Positions 1 through 5,358 of a stretch of DNA of 8,504 bases are shown one piece after another (the stretch's first letter is position 1; each line of letters begins with the position of its first letter). This DNA comes from Peptostreptococcaceae bacterium (GTDB lineage: Bacteria > Bacillota > Clostridia > Peptostreptococcales > Anaerovoracaceae), in the NCBI GenBank assembly GCA_016650115.1, contig JAENWI010000043.1:1-8504 (forward strand), given 5' to 3'. A model generated the notes under the pieces. That model saw only the letters and a list, made by a program, of their open reading frames with translations, made no database searches and was not told where the DNA came from. Position numbers and translations under genes: made by a program.

Positions 1-117
1 TTGAATTTTACCTTTCAATTCTAAATCTTCGTTTCCTGTAACTTTCCCAACTGCCTCCTTAACCTCTCCTAGGACCTTATCTTTAGCATTGTTAAGTTTA
101 TACTTTGAATCTGACAT
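1..117 (-). CDS. CsbD-family stress protein, 3' part outside window
   Basis: The 39 visible codons give a small, highly charged, Lys/Glu/Gly-rich protein with the CsbD pattern: KLNNAKDKVLGEVKEAVGKV, then TGNEDLELKGKIQ. CsbD proteins are small (about 60-70 residues), probably helical cytoplasmic proteins induced by general stress in Bacillota and Proteobacteria; their biochemical role is not established. The start is the ATG at 115-117, preceded by a good Shine-Dalgarno AAAGGAG (127-133) with a 9-nt gap. A short TTTCAA/TTGAAA hairpin (131-146) overlaps the ribosome binding site and could mask it. The C-terminal part lies outside the window. It is the last visible gene of a minus-strand run of small stress or envelope genes. 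The family assignment rests on pattern recognition of the repeated GKVKEAVGKxTG-type signature. Confidence 0.85.
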   Translation of the reverse strand, partial: MSDSKYKLNNAKDKVLGEVKEAVGKVTGNEDLELKGKIQ

Positions 118-191
118 AATTAAAATCTCCTTTCAATCAGTTGAAATAATTTATCCACGTCTACCTTGAAGTAACTGTACAACAAGCACTA

Positions 192-236
192 TCACCCTTT
201 CTTTATTATAAATTTTACAGTATCTAAAATATTCAT
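192..236 (-). CDS. possible 14-residue small ORF upstream of csbD-like gene
   Basis: An AAGGAG Shine-Dalgarno (243-248) sits 6 nt from an ATG (234-236) that opens the short peptide MNILDTVKFIIKKG before a TGA. Directly after this stop, in the next frame, another open stretch (GTG at 193-195 to a TAA at 151-153) reads VIVLVVQLLQGRRG. One extra G in the GGG run near 195-197 would join the two into a 28-residue hydrophobic peptide. It could be a leader peptide, a tiny membrane protein with a frameshift, or a chance ORF. The SD lies inside the 11-bp palindrome AGGAGACTCCT (237-247). I do not recognise the product. Confidence 0.25.
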   Translation of the reverse strand: MNILDTVKFIIKKG

Positions 237-275
237 AGGAGACTCCTTTTCAAAGTATTTATTATGAAAACTGTA

Positions 276-506
276 TTATATTTGCCTAACCTTATTCTTT
301 TCTATAAGCATATATTCGCTCTTTTTTGCCTCTTTAAAAAAATAATCAACGATGTCGTTTTTCATAAACCCTTCCTTAGGTAATGACCCAAGGACAACTT
401 TAGCCTCATTCTCACCAAGGTTTTCAAGGTATTTAATAACTACCATCAGACGTTCATATTTTATCATTTCAACTTTTGCTGCTTTAGTTGTATTTATAAT
501 ATTCAT
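276..506 (-). CDS. hypothetical protein, 76 aa
   Basis: I do not recognise a family. The 76-residue product is charged and probably helical, with a central YLENLGENEAKVVLGSL segment and a DIVDYFFKEAKKSEYMLIEK segment near the C-terminus. There is no signal peptide or membrane segment, so it is probably cytoplasmic. It follows the YggT gene on the same strand, with 75 nt between them. There is no good Shine-Dalgarno just before the ATG at 504-506. A strong one (AAAGGAG, 557-563) lies about 50 nt upstream, and a stem-loop (517-554) occupies the space between. Internal ATGs at codons 14 and 21 are alternative starts but also lack an evident binding site. The reading frame is uninterrupted and amino-acid use looks protein-like, so I consider it a real gene, with the start less certain. 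Confidence 0.6.
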   Translation of the reverse strand: MNIINTTKAAKVEMIKYERLMVVIKYLENLGENEAKVVLGSLPKEGFMKNDIVDYFFKEAKKSEYMLIEKNKVRQI

Positions 507-516
507 ATGATTCTCG

Positions 517-554
517 TATAATCCAATTATCTTTTAATAGATGATTGGATTATA
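517..554 (-). repeat. stem-loop between Shine-Dalgarno and start codon
   Basis: TATAATCCAATTATC (517-531) and GATGATTGGATTATA (540-554) form a 15-position inverted repeat around an 8-nt loop. In the minus-strand transcript 14 of 15 positions pair (one C-A mismatch). Neither side is followed by a T-run, so a standard intrinsic terminator is unlikely. It sits between the strong AAAGGAG at 557-563 and the ATG at 504-506. Folding would reduce the effective gap from about 50 nt to about 12 nt. Confidence 0.6.
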
Positions 555-581
555 TTCTCCTTTCCCCTTACTATTTATGAC

Positions 582-959
582 TTAATTCTTATTTTCGGTG
601 TATTCAGTCCTTTTAATTTGGTCACCTGCACGTGGTTTGATAAGTTTTAGCACAATCAAGGCAATCAGGCCGATAATCACCATTGCAAGCAGAGTTTCAG
701 GTTCAAAAACCCCCACAGTTTCCGTTGTACTTATGCTTTTTTGAGAAAAAATACTTTCGAAGATGCCAACAAAAGGCTGGGTAACGTTATAGAGACCCTG
801 CACAAAGCCATTTGTCGAATTTGCTCCCAACAGTTTGAAAACCAGGCGAAAGGCTAATATAATCTCAATTATTCCAAAGAGAGAGCCAATAATACGTTGT
901 GCTGTATGATTTTCATGTTTTGTATTGCTCACTTCTGTTTGTCCTGTAACTTGTCCCAT
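582..959 (-). CDS. YggT-family membrane protein
   Basis: The 125-residue protein carries the YggT signature: a first membrane helix at about 24-44, then FRLVFKLLGANSTNGFVQ and GLYNVTQPFVGIFESIF, and a second membrane helix at about 88-107 (ETLLAMVIIGLIALIVLKLI). YggT proteins are small integral membrane proteins. Relatives in other bacteria and in plastids are linked to envelope function, osmotic tolerance or division-site organisation, but no biochemical activity is known. The polar 20-residue N-terminus and the basic C-tail (KPRAGDQIKR) suggest both ends are cytoplasmic. The start is well supported: GGAGGTG (966-972) lies 6 nt from the ATG at 957-959. It lies in a minus-strand series with a 59-aa gene upstream and a 76-aa gene downstream. 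No convincing promoter was found just upstream, so it may be read from the promoter at 1385-1413. Confidence 0.85.
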   Translation of the reverse strand: MGQVTGQTEVSNTKHENHTAQRIIGSLFGIIEIILAFRLVFKLLGANSTNGFVQGLYNVTQPFVGIFESIFSQKSISTTETVGVFEPETLLAMVIIGLIALIVLKLIKPRAGDQIKRTEYTENKN

Positions 960-1010
960 TTTTCACACCTCCGATTATTATAAAATTTATTAGTGATATA
1001 AAAGTTTTCT

Positions 1011-1115
1011 TTAAAATATATCTGCGCCCCCAATCGGCTCATGAAAGGAACTGTAGATGATTAGCCCATCGGGTGTAATCAAGACTCTGTTCAAGAAAAA
1101 TCTTGTTCCTCGCAA
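1011..1115 (-). pseudogene. coding-like open frame, possible gene remnant
   Basis: Between the 59-aa gene and the YggT gene, an open frame ending in TAA at 1011-1013 reads very much like protein: RVLITPDGLIIYSSFHEP followed by IGGADIF. The sequence is locally richer in G+C than its surroundings. The open frame reaches about 1154, but candidate starts are only TTG codons (1113-1115, 1092-1094, 1080-1082), none with a clear binding site. It overlaps the 3' end of the 59-aa gene in another frame. It may be the C-terminal tail of a lost gene, or a small gene with an unusual start. I do not recognise the family. Confidence 0.3.
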
Positions 1116-1270
1116 AGTTTGCGAATGTTCTGTTGAGCGTCTGCTTTATACTGCTCGTAAAAATCTTTTACAATTTCTCCAGTATTATGCCTAATATATA
1201 TTTTTACATCATCTGCCGTTTCATTAGTTGTTACATGTATAGTCTCATCAATTAATTTTCTTGAATACAT
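1091..1270 (-). CDS. hypothetical protein, 59 aa
   Basis: I do not recognise a family. The product (MYSRKLIDETIHVTTNETAD, then DVKIYIRHNTGEIVKDFYEQ and a charged helical tail ending CEEQDFS) is a small soluble protein with an N-terminal half suggestive of beta strands. The start at 1268-1270 is preferred over an in-frame upstream ATG at 1301-1303 because AGGAGGGG (1279-1286) lies 8 nt before it, whereas the upstream start would place this ribosome binding site inside the gene. A sigma-A-type promoter with 17-bp spacing lies about 115 bp upstream (1385-1413), so this is probably the first gene of the minus-strand run. One cysteine (position 53) is present; no metal-binding motif is evident. 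Confidence 0.65.
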   Translation of the reverse strand: MYSRKLIDETIHVTTNETADDVKIYIRHNTGEIVKDFYEQYKADAQQNIRKLCEEQDFS

Positions 1271-1384
1271 TCTCAACACCCCTCCTACTCTTTTTAAAAC
1301 CATTTAAATCTGTTTACCGTTAAACTATCATAAAACGCAATAATTAATTTATTGAGTCTTAATTTATTATCTTAACATAACACT

Positions 1385-1413
1385 ATACTATTCTTGTTTT
1401 AAGTATATGTCAA
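1385..1413 (-). promoter_or_regulatory. sigma-A-type promoter for the leftward gene run
   Basis: On the minus strand a consensus -35 TTGACA (1408-1413) is followed by a 17-bp spacer and a -10 TAGTAT (1385-1390, 4 of 6 matches). Transcription would start near 1378 and give a leader of about 105 nt before the ATG at 1270. It is the best promoter match in this part of the window. Confidence 0.6.
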
Positions 1414-1717
1414 TTTTTATTATAATTTTTTTTCGACATATTATCGTAAGAATAATTGCAATTTTTATTTTTTTTATTAATCTAATTATTGTACAACTTT
1501 ATTTGTGTTTACACTTATATACTAGCACCAAAAAACACAAATAAATCAATTTACTTACTGATTTTTTTAAGATTCCGTAATAATATATACATGATAATAG
1601 AATTAGTTGGTTTTAAAATGCGCAAATGGACGGATACAAAAGAAAATAGTACTGCTGTAATATGAATTGTAAGAAGAAGAACGATCTTTAAGCAAAAAAA
1701 GGAAGGATGCAATAAAA
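1414..1717. other. AT-rich non-coding region between divergent genes
   Basis: This stretch separates the leftward 59-aa gene from the rightward gene at 1718. It is extremely AT-rich with several T and A runs and no credible gene. A 15-codon ORF from the ATG at 1618 has no ribosome binding site. It holds a perfect 13-bp inverted repeat (1498-1545). No plus-strand promoter close to consensus was found. A weak candidate is CTGATT (1558-1563) and TAATAT (1581-1586) with a 17-bp spacer. Confidence 0.5.
1498..1545. repeat. perfect 13-bp inverted repeat
   Basis: TTTATTTGTGTTT (1498-1510) and AAACACAAATAAA (1533-1545) are exact reverse complements separated by 22 nt. Neither side is followed by an immediate T-run suitable for an intrinsic terminator, though a short run of T occurs on the plus strand at about 1562-1568. 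It could be a regulator binding site or an RNA hairpin in the leader of the gene at 1718. Confidence 0.55.
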
Positions 1718-2118
1718 ATGAAATTAATAATTTTAAACCAGAATGCTATTTTGGGCTTTATGATTTAACAGCACCTTATTTGTTAACTCAGTCTGATCGC
1801 GAATCAATGTCAACTAAGGATTTACTTTCCATGGAGCCTGGTGTTGAAGATGCAAAACATCCATATATACTGGCGCTAAAGGATATTATCGGTCCATTGC
1901 ATAGCATGCCGGCTGATGTGATTGATGACGCATCGATTATTATTGCTTACTATGTTCTTTTTATAAGGGAACTGGCAAAAACAAATGCATTGGCCGGGAG
2001 ATTTACCTCCCCCGAATGGGAATTGGCTTATGAGCAAACAAATGCAATGCTTAAACTTTTGAACACACATCTTATAGAGTATTTGAAGAATTGTCCGATG
2101 GAAGCATTAAGCACTTAA
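1718..2118 (+). CDS. hypothetical protein with apparent one-base frameshift after the start codon
   Basis: I do not recognise the family. The uninterrupted frame, 1780-2118 if begun at a TTG without a ribosome binding site, gives 112 mostly helical residues (GVEDAKHPYILALKDIIGPL, DDASIIIAYYVLFIRELAK, a C-terminal NAMLKLLNTHLIEYLKN). This frame stays open upstream to 1666 and still reads like protein (INNFKPECYFGLYDLTAPYL), but has no ATG, GTG or TTG there. A good start lies in the adjacent frame: GGAAGGA (1701-1707) and ATG at 1718-1720. That frame ends at a TAA (1766-1768) after 16 codons. Changing AAA to AAAA right after this ATG would give MKINNFKPECYFGL and then the long frame, a 133-residue protein. 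So this is a recent frameshift or a base-calling error. No signal peptide is evident; probably cytoplasmic. Confidence 0.6.
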
Positions 2119-2149
2119 ATATATGAGAAACTATATTATATATTTTTTT
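2117..2149. terminator. weak AT-only hairpin with T-run between convergent genes
   Basis: AAATATAT (2117-2124) can pair with ATATATTT (2138-2145), followed by a T-run through 2149. It lies in the 17-bp gap between two convergent genes. The stem has no G-C pairs, so termination would be inefficient; the assignment rests mainly on position. Confidence 0.25.
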
Positions 2150-4355
2150 CGGCGATTATTTTATCATATAAATTCAGGGCTTTTAGTGACATAGCTTTAA
2201 CTGAATGTTGTTCGGCAAAATGATATGCATTTTCTCCCATGCGGTATCTTTCTTCTTTGTTTTCTATCAATTCTATGACTTTTTCTGCCCACTCATTCAC
2301 CTCAGGCCTTGTTTTATAACCGTTGTTTCCATTTTCCACAACGTCGTCTATTCCGCTGGATCGGACAGATACCACAGGGCATTTGGCTGCCATGGCCTCA
2401 AGAATTACCATGCCTTGAGTTTCTGACTGTGAGGCAAAAACGAATAAATCTGAAGCAACATAGTATTGATAAATTTCTTCGGGTGTTTTTACACCAAGCA
2501 GTTCAACAATATTGGATAAACCTAGATTACAAATTTCTTGAGTTAGAGAATCCTTTTCAGGACCATCGCCAATAATGATGCACTTAAAAGAGGAATTTAT
2601 GTGTTCTTTAACGTATTTCAGCCCGTTTAAAAGAAAATATAGGTTTTTTTCTTTTGCTAGGCGAGAAACAGAACAAAGCAAAATTTCACTGCCATTTAAG
2701 CATGCTTTTCTAATTTTACTTACATCATCACAATCACTTGGAGGATACAAATCAATATCAACACCCGTTGAGAGAACTTCTATTTGTCTACTGACTCCAA
2801 TGTTTCGAAGATAATCTAAGGCATCTTCTGTTGGAGCGATTATTGCATCACATTGTTGCGAGAATTTTTTTATTATGACATGCGAAAGTGCATTTTTAAA
2901 TAAGTGTCTCATAAAAAAAGGAAGATAATGTGAATATTGTTCTAACCTGGTATGGTAGGTTAGAACAACAGGTATATTCTTTTTTTGACCAAAACTCAGT
3001 CCTTTCCATCCCATCCAAAATGGATGGTGTACGTGAATAATATCAAATTGGCGTATTTCTAATTCCTTTTTCAAATCTGCAGAAAAAATATTGGCGACGG
3101 GGAAGTGAAATCCATTGGTTTTGACGTAAATGAGATGTTTGCATCTTATGGTATCCTTTTGTATAATTTGAAGCCCAGGATACTCGGGAGCAAAAACAAT
3201 CACTTCGTGCCCTAATCTTCTTAATCCATTGGATAAACGATTAATAGAGATTGGTACCCCTCCAATAAATGGCAAATAATTGTTGGTAAACATAGCAATT
3301 TTTAAATGATCATTTTCCTTATGAAGTGAATTCCTTTCAATGTATGGTTTGTAATAATCTCTATTTGTGAATATTTTGGAGTAAATAAGTAAGGAAGCTA
3401 GCGAGAGCGCCCCTAAAAAAATCAGGATATTAATAAAATTAATATAAAACAGGGATAGGATATAAGCCCAAATAGTCCCTATAAATTGATTGAATCCATA
3501 AATTGAAATTTGATTCTGACGAACAACTTGATATGCTACTTTGCCAGAATTTACGTCAACCTTGATATAATTGTAAAAATTATTTTCATCTATTAGGATG
3601 CCACCCGCACCACCACTGGTGTAATACCTTACACCCTTAATAATCCGTGTATCCAAACCTTCTATGTTAGAGGCAAATACTGCAGTCACATTATATTTTG
3701 AAAAGATGCCTCCCAGGAAGTCCCGATAGTCTTTATTTTTTATGTAACTGATTTCTGAATCCAAAACTGAATGGTTTTGAATTTGATAAGCTGGTTTATT
3801 CATAAATATAAATTTTTGTTTTTTATCACTATAGTTTGTTAATTCGTCCTGTAGCCATTGCTTTTGCCAGGACATTTGGGAGGAATCTGTAGTATCAAGA
3901 AATATAAAACAGGAGTCATTCAAGGAAAAGGAAAAATTAGTATCTCCGTAGTGACTGCTAAATTGCTTCAATCCGTTGTCAGATACTTCCTGATCGCCAA
4001 CGCCGACTATTGATGGACAATTTAATTTGAGAAGGCTTTTATTGAGTCTTCTGTATTTGTCTTCGGCTCCATCTAGGACACCATTACCTGTAGAAATCAA
4101 AAAATTGGAATTCTCCGTATTTATGTTACTAATCATTTTATTGTCGAAAACGGGAATTGAATTGTTAATATTACCTAAAACAATAAAAGAAATTTGATTT
4201 GAATTTTCCTCAGCATTTTTTATCTTTGTTATATTCTCAATATTTAAATGTTGAAAATCTGGATAAGAAAAATGAATAACCATAGCTATTGAAATTAGAA
4301 TTAAAATCAGAATGAGATTTATTAATACAAAGTATTTAATTCTATTTTTTTTCAT
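2136..4355 (-). CDS. membrane protein: degenerate metallophosphoesterase domain fused to GT4 glycosyltransferase
   Basis: This 739-residue protein has an N-terminal membrane anchor (8-28), a calcineurin-like phosphoesterase fold (about 52-280), a hydrophobic stretch (291-329) and a GT4 glycosyltransferase (about 351-739). Positive residues before the first helix put the phosphoesterase outside; if the second stretch crosses once, the GT4 domain is cytoplasmic. GT4 landmarks are GGVPISINRLSNGLRRLGHE (365-384), HVHHPFWMG (441-449), TYHTRLEQYSHY (466-477), STGVDIDLYPP (529-539), VSRLAKEKN (563-571), GDGPEKDSL and the EX7E motif starting at E645. The GGVP and TYHT features resemble lipid glucosyltransferases; the acceptor is inferred. 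The phosphoesterase motifs are all altered: GNIN (61), GN (90), GDQE (120), NKP (186), SNIEG (229). ATG 4353-4355 is chosen because AAGGTGG (4364-4370) precedes it; an in-frame upstream start would overlap the gtrA-like gene. It follows that gene by 19 nt. Confidence 0.85.
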   Translation of the reverse strand: MKKNRIKYFVLINLILILILISIAMVIHFSYPDFQHLNIENITKIKNAEENSNQISFIVLGNINNSIPVFDNKMISNINTENSNFLISTGNGVLDGAEDKYRRLNKSLLKLNCPSIVGVGDQEVSDNGLKQFSSHYGDTNFSFSLNDSCFIFLDTTDSSQMSWQKQWLQDELTNYSDKKQKFIFMNKPAYQIQNHSVLDSEISYIKNKDYRDFLGGIFSKYNVTAVFASNIEGLDTRIIKGVRYYTSGGAGGILIDENNFYNYIKVDVNSGKVAYQVVRQNQISIYGFNQFIGTIWAYILSLFYINFINILIFLGALSLASLLIYSKIFTNRDYYKPYIERNSLHKENDHLKIAMFTNNYLPFIGGVPISINRLSNGLRRLGHEVIVFAPEYPGLQIIQKDTIRCKHLIYVKTNGFHFPVANIFSADLKKELEIRQFDIIHVHHPFWMGWKGLSFGQKKNIPVVLTYHTRLEQYSHYLPFFMRHLFKNALSHVIIKKFSQQCDAIIAPTEDALDYLRNIGVSRQIEVLSTGVDIDLYPPSDCDDVSKIRKACLNGSEILLCSVSRLAKEKNLYFLLNGLKYVKEHINSSFKCIIIGDGPEKDSLTQEICNLGLSNIVELLGVKTPEEIYQYYVASDLFVFASQSETQGMVILEAMAAKCPVVSVRSSGIDDVVENGNNGYKTRPEVNEWAEKVIELIENKEERYRMGENAYHFAEQHSVKAMSLKALNLYDKIIAEKNI

Positions 4356-4374
4356 AAGCACACCCACCTTAATT

Positions 4375-4746
4375 CTAATGGATTTCAACCATTGTTTTAC
4401 GCATAATATATACAAAAAAGAATGGAATCAACATAGACAGTATCTTGGCAAAGGAAAAGGAATAATGTAGATAATCAAAACATAACCACATAATAACATT
4501 GGAAAGTGCAACCCCAAGGAAAAGAGAACTAAGGTATACAAATAAAGATTTAAAGTGGTTTTTTGGCCTCATAACATATAATGTATTAATTGTATACTGA
4601 TACACAAAACCTACAGCTATTCCAATGTTGCTTGAAAATAAATAATGAAAACCAACTTTTTCGTATAAAAAATAAGCTATTAAAAAATCAATTATGCTGG
4701 CGGAAATTGATACTAAAGTATAACGACCTAGTGTATTATAATTCAA
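4375..4746 (-). CDS. GtrA-family membrane protein
   Basis: The 123-residue product has four membrane helices (about 8-28, 34-56, 67-89, 98-116) and GtrA hallmarks: RYTLVSISASIIDFLIAYFL, then SNIGIAVGFVYQYTINTLYV and the closing FFFVYIMRK. GtrA proteins are thought to translocate undecaprenyl-phosphate-linked sugars across the membrane for modification of O-antigen, teichoic acid or other surface polymers. It is the first gene of a two-gene unit with the GT4 fusion protein, only 19 nt apart, so the two probably act in one glycosylation pathway. The start is TTG at 4744-4746, preceded by AGGAGG with a 6-nt gap. A GTG-initiated form 13 codons longer would place this site inside the coding region. 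No strong promoter was found upstream. Confidence 0.8.
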   Translation of the reverse strand: MNYNTLGRYTLVSISASIIDFLIAYFLYEKVGFHYLFSSNIGIAVGFVYQYTINTLYVMRPKNHFKSLFVYLSSLFLGVALSNVIMWLCFDYLHYSFSFAKILSMLIPFFFVYIMRKTMVEIH

Positions 4747-4752
4747 TTTAAT

Positions 4753-4758
4753 CCTCCT
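4753..4758 (-). promoter_or_regulatory. Shine-Dalgarno AGGAGG deciding a TTG start
   Basis: A full AGGAGG lies 6 nt upstream of the TTG at 4744-4746 on the minus strand. It supports TTG initiation of the GtrA-family gene and argues against the longer GTG-initiated reading frame. Confidence 0.7.
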
Positions 4759-4860
4759 ATTATATATATTATTATATTGTAACACGTACCAGTTTTACAT
4801 GCCATATTATTTGAGTTGCACTGGCCAAGTAAAATTGTTCGCTAGGGGTTAGAAACACTT

Positions 4861-4974
4861 ATGTTACTGGGTTTACTTATCATCAAACTTTATTTGTGGA
4901 AAAAGCAGCCGATTGAGACTCTGTGGAACTGGTTGGGTGATGTTGGCAAATTTGCGGTTAAATGGTTTAAGTAA
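4861..4974 (+). pseudogene. remnant of a membrane protein C-terminus (DUF418-like, tentative)
   Basis: A 37-codon open frame starts at ATG 4861 and reads MLLGLLIIKLYLWKKQ, then PIETLWNWLGDVGKFAVKWF before TAA. A hydrophobic helix followed by an amphipathic Trp-rich tail looks like the end of a larger membrane protein. The QPIETLWNWLG stretch is reminiscent of the GPLExLWRxL tail of DUF418 proteins, but this is a weak match. An in-frame TAG (4843-4845) closes the frame upstream, and no remaining N-terminal portion was found. It may be a degraded gene end or, less likely, an intact small membrane protein. Confidence 0.3.
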
Positions 4975-5095
4975 TTGTTTAGTACTAAAAGTGGAAGCGA
5001 ATGGTGAAGTAAGTATTAAGGTAAGCTTTCATCATTTAAAGATATTTTCGTGATAATATCACAGTCAGCCACAGGATTTAGGTGTAATATTATAA

Positions 5096-5114
5096 ACATT
5101 GACAAATTCAATGT
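5096..5114. repeat. 7-bp perfect dyad before the DUF6132 gene
   Basis: ACATTGA (5096-5102) and TCAATGT (5108-5114) are exact reverse complements with a 5-nt spacer. They sit immediately upstream of the AAAGGAGG ribosome binding site (5117-5124). It could be a repressor operator or a small leader hairpin. Confidence 0.4.
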
Positions 5115-5129
5115 AAAAAGGAGGCGGTT

Positions 5130-5291
5130 ATGATATTAAAAACTTTTCTAGGCGTTGTTATCGGAGGGATTTTGGGGTTCCTCTATTATAAAATTGTGGG
5201 ATGCCCAAATGGAACTTGTCCAATCACTTCAAAGCCGATTAATACAATTATATATGGAGCAGTTATGGGGCTTTTAATCAGCAACATTTAA
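5130..5291 (+). CDS. DUF6132-like small membrane protein, 53 aa
   Basis: The 53-residue product starts with a glycine-rich membrane helix (FLGVVIGGILGFLYYKIVG), then the conserved loop GCPNGTCPITSKPINTIIYG with cysteines at 25 and 30, and a second membrane helix (AVMGLLISNI). The GCxxGTCxITSxP...IYG signature matches a family of tiny two-helix membrane proteins that I recall as DUF6132; its function is unknown. The conserved C-x4-C pair suggests a redox or metal role, which is inference. The start is strongly supported by AAAGGAGG (5117-5124) 5 nt before the ATG. A second, longer copy lies 640 bp downstream at 5931-6152, with a methyltransferase between them. The spacing to the methyltransferase is 67 nt without an evident terminator, so co-transcription is likely. 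Confidence 0.75.
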   Translation: MILKTFLGVVIGGILGFLYYKIVGCPNGTCPITSKPINTIIYGAVMGLLISNI

Positions 5292-5358
5292 TTAATGGTA
5301 TTTTCAAAACAGATTGCAAAACCCTAATTTAATCAGTATTCATAAATGGAGGTTGTAA

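Larger units (their letters stand above)
4759..5129. other. intergenic region between divergent units
   Basis: This interval separates the leftward gtrA-like unit from the rightward DUF6132 gene. It contains a 37-codon tail-like fragment (4861-4974), an imperfect dyad GATATT...AATATC (5041-5060) and a perfect 7-bp dyad (5096-5114) just before the next ribosome binding site. An extended -10-like TGTAATAT (5083-5090) has no good -35. No other gene is seen. Confidence 0.5.

Noticed and set aside
1618..1665. 15-codon ORF starting at ATG 1618
   Set aside because: No ribosome binding site and no recognisable sequence; probably chance.
1876..2070. Minus-strand 64-codon frame
   Set aside because: It is antisense to the plus-strand 1718-2118 gene, is rich in Cys and Phe, and has no binding site or family signal.
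2205..2814. Several plus-strand open frames opposite the glycosyltransferase gene
   Set aside because: They lie antisense to the well-supported GT4 domain, lack ribosome binding sites and give Phe- and Cys-rich translations without family signatures.
4304..4415. Longer N-terminus of the GT4 fusion starting at 4415
   Set aside because: It would overlap the end of the GtrA-family gene by 41 bp and has no good binding site, while ATG 4353-4355 has AAGGTGG at 8 nt and a classic N-terminal anchor.
5314..5342. TTGCAA and TATTCA with 17-bp spacing upstream of the methyltransferase
   Set aside because: The transcript would start within the ribosome binding site (5348-5353), and the -10 is poor; co-transcription with the preceding gene is more likely.
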